A stretch of 7,750 nt of DNA from Anaerolineales bacterium UBA3071 (GTDB taxonomy: Bacteria > Chloroflexota > Anaerolineae > UBA3071): NCBI GenBank assembly GCA_002366755.1, contig DFBV01000078.1:10201-17950 (forward strand), given 5' to 3'. The notes beneath the pieces are model-generated. The model did no database searches, was not told the DNA's origin, and saw nothing but the letters and a program-made list of their open reading frames with translations. This document shows, one piece after another, positions 1 to 5,636 of the stretch (position 1 is the stretch's first letter; the number at the start of each line of letters is the position of its first letter). Made by a program: the position numbers and the translations under genes.

Positions 1-9
1 GACGATACC

Positions 10-822
10 CTATGCGACAAACAGGGCCCAGTAGTAAACCAGGGGAATGGCAAAGAGAAGGCTGTCAGTACGGTCCAGCATTCCACCGTGGCCGGGGATC
101 AAGTTGCCGGAATCCTTAGCCTGCGCCCGGCGCTTGAACATGGAGACCGCCAGGTCTCCTCCCAAAGCGAGGGGGCCGAGCAAGGCTCCCAGCAGCGCGG
201 CCTGCGCCCAGTCCATCTGGGCAACAGCGCTGTGCGGAGCCCAGCGGCCACAAGCGGCAACGAAGCCAAGCACGCCCAGCACGGAACACGCAAAACCGCC
301 GATGGTGCCTTCCCACGTCTTCTTAGGGCTGAGGCGCGGCCACAACTTGCGGCGGCCCGTCGTCAAGCCAATGACAAAGGCCCCGCCATCGCCCACCCAG
401 ACGGCAACCATCCCCAGGAGCAGCCACCAGAGACCATCAGGCAGCTCCCGCAGGGCAACGAAATGGGACAACAGCCCTCCGATGTAGGCCGCCCCAGACA
501 CCGTCAACGCCCAATCAACCACAGCCGTTTCTCGCGCCTGGAACATCGCCCAGACCAGAGTGAGAAGAAGGCCTCCTGCCAGCAATGGACGTAGAGTCTC
601 GGGCGCGGGCCTGAATCCCTCCAGGACAAACAGTTCGATCCAGAGCATACCAAGCATCAGGCTGGGCCGATAGCCCGCACGTTCCATCAGCAGGATGAAC
701 TCGCGCCCCGCCAAGACGCCTACGACAAGAACGGTGGCCAGCCAGGCGTAGCTGCCAAAAACGATGAGACCAACGATGATGGGGGCCAGAATGATGATGC
801 TGAGAATGCGAATACGCAGCAT
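10..822 (-). CDS. cdsA: Phosphatidate cytidylyltransferase (CDP-diglyceride synthase)
   Basis: This integral membrane enzyme makes CDP-diacylglycerol from phosphatidic acid and CTP, the branch point of phospholipid synthesis. The 270-residue protein is mostly hydrophobic helices. Its C-terminal third carries the family signature: D145 in VGDGGAF, SPKKTWEG at 165-172, then GDLAVSMFKRR (222-232), KDSGNLIPGHGG (236-247) and LDRTDS (249-254), with the metal- and substrate-binding Asp/Lys residues present. The frame stays open upstream to an ATG at 951 inside uppS, and another ATG lies at 873. I prefer the ATG at 822 because the protein then begins with a basic MLRIRILS followed at once by the first membrane helix, as in the family, and because GAAAGGGG (827-834) lies 4 nt upstream. 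It is the last visible gene of the rpsB operon, 94 bp after uppS. The next gene would lie beyond the window edge. Confidence 0.95.
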   Translation of the reverse strand: MLRIRILSIIILAPIIVGLIVFGSYAWLATVLVVGVLAGREFILLMERAGYRPSLMLGMLWIELFVLEGFRPAPETLRPLLAGGLLLTLVWAMFQARETAVVDWALTVSGAAYIGGLLSHFVALRELPDGLWWLLLGMVAVWVGDGGAFVIGLTTGRRKLWPRLSPKKTWEGTIGGFACSVLGVLGFVAACGRWAPHSAVAQMDWAQAALLGALLGPLALGGDLAVSMFKRRAQAKDSGNLIPGHGGMLDRTDSLLFAIPLVYYWALFVA

Positions 823-916
823 CGCGCCCCTTTCGAGGAGTGCTGATAGCGCGAGGGGTCGTTTACCTATCATTGGGTGGTTTCTCCGAGTGCCGTGAGG
901 TCGCCACAGCGGAGGT

Positions 917-1633
917 CTATCGGTTCTTGAGGCGACCAAAGCGGCGCTCACGGGCCGCGTACGCTTCTAGTGCCTTGCGCAGCTCTTCCTGGTCGAAATC
1001 AGGCCAGTAGGTGGGAATGGAGTAATACTCAGCATACGCACCCTGCCAGATCAAGAAGTTGGAAAGGCGCATCTCGCCAGCGGTGCGGATGATCAGATCG
1101 GGGTCAGGCAGGCCGGCAGTATGCAGATAGCGAGTGAACAGATCCTCGTTTACTTCTTCAGCAGCGATACCATCGGCGATGATGCGGCGCACCGCGTTCA
1201 TGATTTCAGCACGCCCGCCGTAGTTGAAAGCCACGTTGAGAATGATGCGCTGGTTGTCTTTGGTGAGTTCCAGCGCTTCTTGGATCGCCTTGCTCAGCGA
1301 TTCCGATACGCGTTCCAGGCTGCCGCTGTGCCGAATCTGCACGCCTTCCGCATGAAGCTCTGCGAGCTGTTCAGTGAGGGCTTGTTCCAACAGGCGCATG
1401 AGGCCACGCACCTCGGCGCTGGGGCGCCCCCAGTTCTCGGTGGAGAAGGCGTAGATGGTTAGTACTTCAACGCCGCAGCTAGCGCAGGCCTTCAGCACGC
1501 GCCGAATGTTTCGCGTGCCTGCCCTGTGGCCAGCCAGACGAGGTTGGCCGCGGGCCCTGGCCCATCGGCCGTTTCCATCCATGATGATGGCGACGTGACG
1601 GGGGATACGCGCCAATGCGGTCGCTTCTGTCAT
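917..1633 (-). CDS. uppS: Isoprenyl transferase (undecaprenyl diphosphate synthase)
   Basis: This cytosolic cis-prenyltransferase extends farnesyl diphosphate with isopentenyl diphosphate to give the C55 carrier lipid for cell-wall synthesis. The length of 238 residues is normal. Motifs seen in order are HVAIIMDGNGRWA at 13-25 with catalytic Asp19, FSTENW at 63-68, NYGGRAEI at 137-144, and RTAGEMRLSNFLIWQ at 183-197 followed by the YAE at 200-202. The usual RTSGE is RTAGE here, a mild change. The ATG at 1633 lies 23 bp after the frr stop and has no strong Shine-Dalgarno sequence, so translation may depend on coupling to frr. Product chain length cannot be read from sequence alone, so a shorter or longer polyprenyl product is possible. 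Confidence 0.95.
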   Translation of the reverse strand: MTEATALARIPRHVAIIMDGNGRWARARGQPRLAGHRAGTRNIRRVLKACASCGVEVLTIYAFSTENWGRPSAEVRGLMRLLEQALTEQLAELHAEGVQIRHSGSLERVSESLSKAIQEALELTKDNQRIILNVAFNYGGRAEIMNAVRRIIADGIAAEEVNEDLFTRYLHTAGLPDPDLIIRTAGEMRLSNFLIWQGAYAEYYSIPTYWPDFDQEELRKALEAYAARERRFGRLKNR

Positions 1634-1656
1634 CTTGACAGCCCGATACTACCCAC

Positions 1657-2214
1657 TCAGATCTCCATGACCTCTTCTTCTTTGCGCTGCCCCAGCTTGC
1701 CCATTTCCTTGATGAAGCGATCTGCCAGTTTCTGGATCTCGTCCTTGCCCCTGTAGAAATCATCCTCGGGGATCAGCTTCTCGTCTTCGAAGTCCCGCAG
1801 GTCCTCGATGGCACTGCGACGCTGGTTACGCACGGCCACACGCCCTTCTTCCACTCGTCGCTTCACCACCTTGACCAGATCCCGCCTGCGCTCCTCTGTT
1901 AGGCGCGGGATGTTGAGGCGGATCAGCTTGCCATCGTTGTTGGGCGTGAGGCCCAAGTCTGACGTGTGGATCGCGCGTTCGATGGACCCGATGTCGCCCT
2001 GATTAAAGGGACGGACGACAAGCAGGCGCGGTTCCGGAGCAGAGATGGCCGCTAACTGAGCAAGAGGCACGTACATGCCATAGTACTCCACCGGCAGTCG
2101 TTGGACCAGCGCAGGTGAAGCACGGCCTGTGCGAATGGACATCAGGTCCGTACGCAGAACTTCGACGGCTTTCTGCATTGCCGTCTCCGTTTCTTTGAGC
2201 AATTCTTTGATCAT
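1657..2214 (-). CDS. frr: Ribosome recycling factor
   Basis: RRF acts with EF-G to split the post-termination ribosome and release mRNA and tRNA. The 185-residue length is standard. The sequence fits the two-domain fold: an N-terminal helix of the long bundle with RTGRASPALV at 28-37, the beta domain from about 40 to 105 (VEYYG at 42-46, PEPRLLVVRPF at 60-70), then the returning helices starting with LTEERRRDLVK at 105-115 and RNQRRSAIEDLR at 129-140. The family more often has RNVRRDA, so Q131 and S134 are small local departures. The ATG at 2214 follows the pyrH stop by 12 bp with only a weak Shine-Dalgarno sequence. It sits between pyrH and uppS, as in many bacteria. Confidence 0.97.
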   Translation of the reverse strand: MIKELLKETETAMQKAVEVLRTDLMSIRTGRASPALVQRLPVEYYGMYVPLAQLAAISAPEPRLLVVRPFNQGDIGSIERAIHTSDLGLTPNNDGKLIRLNIPRLTEERRRDLVKVVKRRVEEGRVAVRNQRRSAIEDLRDFEDEKLIPEDDFYRGKDEIQKLADRFIKEMGKLGQRKEEEVMEI

Positions 2215-2226
2215 TTCGGCTACCGA

Positions 2227-2943
2227 TCAATGGTAAATGAGTGTTCCGATCCTCTCGCCCCGAATCACCTTGGCCAATGAGCCGGGCGTCCACAAGTTCA
2301 TCACGATGATGGGCAGATCATTCTCCATGCAGAGGGTGATCGCCGTACTGTCCAGCACCCCCACCCGCATGCTCAGCGCCTGCAGGTAGGTGAGGCGGTC
2401 GAAGAACCTGGCCTCGGGATTCTGCAGGGGATCAGAGTCGTAGACCCCATCCACCTTCGTGGCCTTGATCAGCACCTCAGCGTCCACTTCCATGGCCCGC
2501 AGGGCGGCCGCAGTGTCCGTGGTGAAGAAAGGATTGCCCGTGCCTGCACCGATGATGACCACGCGTCCTTTTTCCAGGTGACGGATGGCCCGCCCGCGAA
2601 TGTACGGCTCGGCCACAGATCGCATTTCGATGGCCGTCTGTACCCTGGTGGCCACTCCCTGTCGCTCCAGTGCATCCCGCAGGGCCAGCGAGTTCATCAC
2701 CGTGGCCAGCATGCCCATGTGGTCAGCGGTTGTCCGGTCCATGCCGTGGACCAAGCCATCTGCGCCTCGCCACAAGTTGCCAGCGCCCAGTACCAGAGCG
2801 ACCTCAACTCCCTCTTCCTTGATTTCACGTATCTTGGTGGCTGCGGCCTCTGCCTGATGCGGGTCAATGCCGGACCCTTGAAGGCCAGCCAGCGCCTCGC
2901 CGCCCAGCTTGAGCAGCACCCGCTTGTAGCGAAGTTGGGGCAT
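2227..2943 (-). CDS. pyrH: Uridylate kinase (UMP kinase)
   Basis: This hexameric enzyme of the amino-acid-kinase family phosphorylates UMP to UDP using ATP. It commits pyrimidines to nucleic acid and UDP-sugar synthesis. The protein has the usual 238 residues. Visible motifs are LKLGGEAL at 11-18 (phosphate-binding Lys12 and glycines), GAGNLWRG at 53-60, DRTTADHMGMLATVMN at 69-84, GTGNPFFTTDTAAALRA at 134-150, KATKVDGVYDSDP at 160-172 and the LDSTAITLC segment at 197-205. The E. coli forms are LKLSGEAL and GGGN, so Gly14 and Ala54 are conservative variants. The ATG at 2943 has a GAGG Shine-Dalgarno sequence at 2950-2953 with a 6-nt spacer. It lies 30 bp after tsf and 12 bp before frr. Confidence 0.97.
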   Translation of the reverse strand: MPQLRYKRVLLKLGGEALAGLQGSGIDPHQAEAAATKIREIKEEGVEVALVLGAGNLWRGADGLVHGMDRTTADHMGMLATVMNSLALRDALERQGVATRVQTAIEMRSVAEPYIRGRAIRHLEKGRVVIIGAGTGNPFFTTDTAAALRAMEVDAEVLIKATKVDGVYDSDPLQNPEARFFDRLTYLQALSMRVGVLDSTAITLCMENDLPIIVMNLWTPGSLAKVIRGERIGTLIYH

Positions 2944-2973
2944 GATCTGCCTCGGTTAAAAGCTCCGGATGGG

Positions 2974-3567
2974 CTACTGTCCCAGTTCGTAGCACACGAA
3001 ACGACGAACGACGATGTTCTCACCAAAAGTGGCGTTGTGACGGTCAATCAGCTCCCCGACGGTGATGTCGGTATCCCTGATGTAGGGTTGCTCCAGCAGG
3101 CAGGATTCCTTGTAGAATTTCTCCATCTTGCCGGAGACTATGCGCTCCAGGATGTGGGGCGGTTTGTTCGCCGCCTCCATCTCGGCCAGGTAGGCCTCCT
3201 GCTGTTTGGCGATGACGTCCTCGGGGATCTCTTCCCGATTCACGTACAGGGGGCAACTGGCAGCAACCTGCATGGTCAGTTCTCTGGCCAGATTCCTGAA
3301 CTCATCTGTGCGGGCTACGAAGTCAGTCTCGGAATTGAGCTCCACCATGGCTCCGAGCCGGCTGCCAGCGTGGATGTAGGCAGCGACGACGCCCTCCTTG
3401 GCCTCCCTTTCCTTCCTCTTCTCTGCCTCTGCCATTCCCTGCTTGCGCAGGTACTCAGCGGCCTTGTCGAAATCTCCCTCCGCTTCAATTAGGGCATTGC
3501 GACAATCCAGCACACCAGCACCGGTGGCGCTGCGTAGTTCCTTCACCATGCTTGCCGTGATCTTCAA
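2974..3567 (-). CDS. tsf: Elongation factor Ts (short form)
   Basis: EF-Ts is the guanine nucleotide exchange factor that recycles EF-Tu-GDP. The protein has 197 residues, close to the short Thermus-type form and well below the roughly 280 residues of E. coli, which has a larger core and coiled coil. An N-terminal UBA-like domain covers about 1-50 (TGAGVLDCRNAL at 15-26). The exchange motif TDFVARTDEF lies at 81-90, and the C-terminal GENIVVRRF at 182-190 is typical. Cys192 stands where an Arg is usual. The start is a TTG at 3567: it gives the conserved opening MKITASMVKELR and has GAGGAG at 3576-3581 with an 8-nt spacer. An ATG seven codons in (3549) would cut off conserved residues. The TTG overlaps the rpsB stop, which suggests translational coupling. 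Confidence 0.95.
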   Translation of the reverse strand: MKITASMVKELRSATGAGVLDCRNALIEAEGDFDKAAEYLRKQGMAEAEKRKEREAKEGVVAAYIHAGSRLGAMVELNSETDFVARTDEFRNLARELTMQVAASCPLYVNREEIPEDVIAKQQEAYLAEMEAANKPPHILERIVSGKMEKFYKESCLLEQPYIRDTDITVGELIDRHNATFGENIVVRRFVCYELGQ

Positions 3568-4511
3568 CTCAGTAACTCCTCAACGTTGTTAGCGGTATGG
3601 TCTTCTTCCGGGGCTTCGGTGATTTCCTCTTCCTCCACCACCGTCTCGACCTCGGGCAGCGCTTCCGATTCAGCGTCAGTCTCTGCGCCTGCTTCCAACA
3701 CCTCTGCTGCTGCCTCCTTCGGCTCCTCCAGCGAAGCGCCCCCGCGCAGTCTGTCCAGCACAGAGGGGCCCAGCAGATCCTCGTCCGAAAGCTGTGCCCT
3801 CTCCGCTTCTTCCGCATCTACGATCTCTCGCACATGCAGGCCCTCGATCACCGCGTCTGCAATCTTGGCAGCCATCAGGCGGTTGGAACGGATGGCATCA
3901 TCATTGCCGGGGATAACAAAGTCAATGGGATCCGGGTCACAATTCGTGTCCACCAGCCCGATGATCGGTATGCCCAGTTTGCTGGCCTCACTCACCGCCA
4001 GCGCTTCCCGCCGGACGTCGGCGATGAAGACCATGTCTGGAAGCCGAGACATGGTTCGTATGCCGCCCAGCCGCCGATTCAGCTTCTGGATCAGACGGCG
4101 CAGTTTGAGCGCTTCCTTCTTGGGCAGTTTCTCGAAATCGCCACGCTCTTCCTGTTGCTCAAGGTCAATCATGAAGTCAACCCGATGGCGAATGGTGCGG
4201 AAATTGGTCAACGTTCCACCAAGCCATCGCTGGTTGACGTAAGGCATCCTACAGCGTTCAGCGTGCTCCTGGATGCTCGGTTGGGCCTGTCGCTTGGTGC
4301 CCACGAAAAGGATGGTGCCGCCCTGGCTGGCCTTCTCCCGCACCGCTTCGTACGCCACCCCAAGGGCGCGCACTGTCTGCTGCAGGTCAATGATGTGAAT
4401 GCCGTTTCGCTCCCGGAAGATGTAGCGCCTCATCTTCGGATTCCAGCGTCGCACTCGATGTCCGAAGTGAGCGCCCGCTTCCAGGAGTTCCCTCATGCTA
4501 ACCACTGCCAC
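3564..4511 (-). CDS. rpsB: Small ribosomal subunit protein uS2 with acidic C-terminal extension
   Basis: S2 binds late to the 30S subunit and helps recruit S1 where S1 is present. Recognition is clear from SMRELLEAGAHFGHR at 5-19, RRWNPKM at 21-27, FVGTKRQAQ at 69-77, MPYVNQRWLGGTLTNF at 89-104, and IPIIGLVDTNCDPDPIDFVIPGNDD at 181-205. The start is a GTG at 4511, giving the family-like opening MAVVSMRELL, with AAAGGAG at 4522-4528 and a 10-nt spacer. The frame is open for 77 more codons upstream, but that part is Arg/Cys-rich and runs through the promoter region, so it is not coding. The conserved domain ends near residue 235. Residues from about 258 to 315 form a low-complexity Glu/Ala tail with many acidic residues and almost no basic ones, making the protein 315 residues instead of about 240-260. 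It is the first gene of the operon. Confidence 0.97.
   Translation of the reverse strand: MAVVSMRELLEAGAHFGHRVRRWNPKMRRYIFRERNGIHIIDLQQTVRALGVAYEAVREKASQGGTILFVGTKRQAQPSIQEHAERCRMPYVNQRWLGGTLTNFRTIRHRVDFMIDLEQQEERGDFEKLPKKEALKLRRLIQKLNRRLGGIRTMSRLPDMVFIADVRREALAVSEASKLGIPIIGLVDTNCDPDPIDFVIPGNDDAIRSNRLMAAKIADAVIEGLHVREIVDAEEAERAQLSDEDLLGPSVLDRLRGGASLEEPKEAAAEVLEAGAETDAESEALPEVETVVEEEEITEAPEEDHTANNVEELLS
3576..3581 (-). promoter_or_regulatory. Shine-Dalgarno site that sets the tsf TTG start
   Basis: The minus strand reads GAGGAG, 8 nt ahead of the TTG at 3567, inside the last codons of rpsB. It decides in favour of the TTG over the downstream ATG at 3549, which has no comparable site. Confidence 0.75.
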
Positions 4512-4521
4512 GTTCTTCTTT

Positions 4522-4528
4522 CTCCTTT
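4522..4528 (-). promoter_or_regulatory. Shine-Dalgarno site that sets the rpsB GTG start
   Basis: The minus strand reads AAAGGAG, 10 nt before the GTG at 4511. The ATG five codons further in (4496) would be 25 nt away from it, so the GTG is the better start. Confidence 0.75.
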
Positions 4529-4643
4529 CGGATTGTTGTGCCCTCCACCGCTCGCACTCTGAGCGCAGGACCGCTTCTCGTCGGGGTAGCCCAAAGAGGC
4601 GGGCGGGCGCAACCTGCCTCCGTTCGGCCTTCTGTCCCCTCTG

Positions 4644-4678
4644 AAAAACGGCACACCTGCCACAGTTGAGCGGTGTGC
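4644..4678 (-). terminator. Terminator-like hairpin in the rpsB leader (possible attenuator)
   Basis: Read on the minus strand, GCACACC (4678-4672) pairs perfectly with GGTGTGC (4657-4651). The inner bases can add GC/GC and CA/TG pairs around an ACTG loop, with a bulged base on each side. Two bases later comes TTTTT (4648-4644). This is the shape of an intrinsic terminator. It begins about 20 nt after the predicted rpsB start of transcription, and no minus-strand gene lies upstream that it could end. I infer a premature terminator controlling the operon, or else a protein-binding leader hairpin such as a site for S2. A flanking GTCCC (4688-4684)/GGGAC (4638-4634) pair could close or compete with the structure. 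Confidence 0.5.
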
Positions 4679-4705
4679 GTGATGGGACCTCGCGCCCAAG
4701 GCCAA

Positions 4706-4734
4706 AGTATAGCACAGAGTCACTCATACAGCAA
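4706..4734 (-). promoter_or_regulatory. Predicted sigma-70-type promoter of the rpsB operon
   Basis: On the minus strand there is a -35 TTGCTG (4734-4729), a 17-bp spacer and a -10 TATACT (4711-4706). The -10 box is preceded by TGC, which makes an extended -10. Transcription should start near 4697-4699, giving a leader of about 190 nt. The -35 is a weak match (3 of 6) and the -10 a strong one (5 of 6). Confidence 0.7.
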
Positions 4735-4735
4735 G

Positions 4736-4764
4736 TTGGCAATGGAACTTTCTTGTGCTATACT
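4736..4764 (+). promoter_or_regulatory. Predicted sigma-70-type promoter of the Trm112-like/pncC cluster
   Basis: On the plus strand there is a -35 TTGGCA (4736-4741, 5 of 6), a 17-bp spacer and a -10 TATACT (4759-4764, 5 of 6) with an extended -10 TGC just before it. Transcription should start near 4771, about 65 nt ahead of the ATG at 4836. Its -35 is separated from the -35 of the leftward promoter by one base pair. Confidence 0.75.
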
Positions 4765-4772
4765 GTCACCCT

Positions 4773-4798
4773 GTGCAAGCCAACTTTGTTCCTTGCAC
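4773..4798 (+). other. Hairpin at the 5' end of the rightward transcript
   Basis: GTGCAAG (4773-4779) pairs perfectly with CTTGCAC (4792-4798) around a 12-base loop. It begins within a few bases of the predicted transcription start. No T-run follows, so it is not a terminator. It could protect the 5' end of the mRNA or be a protein-binding site. The role is inferred only. Confidence 0.5.
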
Positions 4799-4823
4799 TC
4801 ACAACATACCCCAATACGACACG

Positions 4824-4830
4824 AGGAGGT
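4824..4830 (+). promoter_or_regulatory. Strong Shine-Dalgarno site of the Trm112-like gene
   Basis: AGGAGGT lies 5 nt before the ATG at 4836. It favours that ATG over the GTG at 4833, which would be only 2 nt away, and over the in-frame ATG at 4755, which lies inside the promoter. Confidence 0.8.
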
Positions 4831-4835
4831 CGGTG

Positions 4836-5087
4836 ATGATCAGTCAGGAACTGTTGGAGATGCTGCGCTGTCCCGCCTGCGTCAGCGGCCCAGACCGCAA
4901 GTCTGGCGAAGACCCTGGCCGTCTGGAGTTGGTGAGCGACGGCACATGGCTCGTCTGTCAGGAATCCGACTGCAACCGCAAGTACCCGATCAAAGAAGAC
5001 ATCCCTGTCATGCTCATCGAAGAAGGAGACAAGTGGACGCAGGTAGCGGTCGAAGACCTGCCTGAGCCTGGCCCACTGGTCGGGTGA
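4836..5087 (+). CDS. Trm112-like small zinc-binding protein (YcaR/UPF0434 type)
   Basis: This 83-residue protein matches the Trm112 fold. It opens with a helix, QELLEMLRCPAC, in which Cys12 and Cys15 form a CPxC knuckle. A second pair, Cys41 and Cys46, lies in CQESDC, followed by the family's closing strand YPIKEDIPVML at 50-60. The four cysteines probably hold one zinc. In eukaryotes and archaea Trm112 activates several methyltransferases. The role of the short bacterial forms is poorly defined, and no methyltransferase gene is nearby. The loop between the cysteine pairs is longer than in E. coli YcaR and contains a basic/acidic stretch (DRKSGEDPG, 20-28). It is the first gene of the rightward cluster, 15 bp before pncC. 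Confidence 0.85.
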   Translation: MISQELLEMLRCPACVSGPDRKSGEDPGRLELVSDGTWLVCQESDCNRKYPIKEDIPVMLIEEGDKWTQVAVEDLPEPGPLVG

Positions 5088-5102
5088 CTCCACTGACATC
5101 CA

Positions 5103-5636
5103 GTGAGCAAGATCAGGCTAGAAGCGGAAATCGGCGAGCTTCTGGCCCGCCGGGGCTGGAGTCTAGCAGTGGCCGAATCGTGTACCGGCGGGCTGGTGAG
5201 CCATCGACTGACGAACGTGCCGGGCAGCTCACGCTACTTCCTCGGCAGCGTGGTCTCCTACGCCAATGATGCCAAAGTGAAGCTGCTGGGAGTGCGCCCC
5301 GAGACGATAGAGGTCCACGGAGCGGTCAGCCCGCAGACGGCACAGGAAATGGCGCAGGGCGCGCGCCGCCTCTTCCGGGCCGACCTCGCCGTCGCCGTCA
5401 CCGGCATCGCCGGCCCTGGCGGCGGAACGCCAGAGAAGCCGGTGGGCCTGGTCTTCGTGCACCTCTCTGCCCCCGAAACAGAGTGGAGCAAGCGACACTT
5501 GTGGGCGGGCGGGCGAGAGGAGAACAAGGCTCAGTCGGCAGAGGCTGTGCTGCTCCTGCTGCGGCGCTACCTGAACAGAAGAGTTCGGCGAAACGAGGAA
5601 AACGAAGGCAATGTCGCAGTGGCAGTTCGTGGATGA
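5103..5636 (+). CDS. pncC: Nicotinamide-nucleotide amidase, stand-alone CinA C-terminal domain
   Basis: PncC hydrolyses nicotinamide mononucleotide to nicotinate mononucleotide and ammonia, feeding the pyridine nucleotide salvage cycle in the cytosol. The 177-residue protein is only the CinA C-terminal domain, with no N-terminal MocF-like (COG1058) domain. Motifs are AESCTGG at 24-30 with the proposed catalytic Ser26, YFLGSVVSYANDAKVKLLGV at 45-64 with the conserved Tyr and Lys residues, and TGIAGPGGGTPEKPVG at 100-115. The start is a GTG at 5103, 15 bp after the previous stop, with no clear Shine-Dalgarno sequence, so translation probably depends on coupling. Residues after about 160 are a charged tail, and the last 26 bases overlap the next gene. 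The alternative name is competence/damage-inducible protein A C-terminal domain. Amidase activity is inferred from the family. Confidence 0.92.
   Translation: MSKIRLEAEIGELLARRGWSLAVAESCTGGLVSHRLTNVPGSSRYFLGSVVSYANDAKVKLLGVRPETIEVHGAVSPQTAQEMAQGARRLFRADLAVAVTGIAGPGGGTPEKPVGLVFVHLSAPETEWSKRHLWAGGREENKAQSAEAVLLLLRRYLNRRVRRNEENEGNVAVAVRG

Larger units (their letters stand above)
4706..4764. repeat. 11-bp perfect inverted repeat spanning both promoters
   Basis: AGTATAGCACA (4706-4716) is the exact reverse complement of TGTGCTATACT (4754-4764). The centre of symmetry is 4735, the single base between the two -35 hexamers. Each arm is one extended -10 element with its upstream flank. Confidence 0.9.
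4512..4835. other. Divergent intergenic region between rpsB and the Trm112-like gene
   Basis: This 324-bp stretch carries no convincing gene on either strand. From left to right it holds the rpsB Shine-Dalgarno site, a GC-rich part of the rpsB leader (about 4535-4640, including a weak 5-bp inverted repeat GAGGC/GCCTC at 4596-4620), a terminator-like hairpin (4644-4678), two back-to-back promoters centred on 4735, a hairpin at the start of the rightward transcript (4773-4798) and the Shine-Dalgarno site of the Trm112-like gene. The core from about 4700 to 4815 is clearly richer in A and T than the flanking genes. Confidence 0.85.

Noticed and set aside
823..951. Longer cdsA start at the ATG at 951 (or 873)
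   Set aside because: The extra residues are polar and Arg-rich, unlike CdsA N-termini, and the 951 start would overlap uppS. The ATG at 822 has a better Shine-Dalgarno sequence and a family-like start.
2944..2973. Regulatory element between tsf and pyrH
   Set aside because: The 30-bp spacer shows only the pyrH Shine-Dalgarno site; no stem or promoter is convincing.
2578..3492. 304-residue open frame on the plus strand
   Set aside because: It lies antisense to pyrH and tsf, both certain genes. High GC content makes long antisense open frames common, and its product shows no domain.
3597..4562. 321-residue open frame on the plus strand
   Set aside because: It is antisense to rpsB and begins opposite its acidic tail. 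The product has no recognisable motif.
4512..4742. Open 77-codon N-terminal extension of rpsB up to an ATG at 4742
   Set aside because: It is unlike any S2 N-terminus, runs through the predicted promoter and terminator-like hairpin, and a well-placed Shine-Dalgarno site supports the GTG at 4511.
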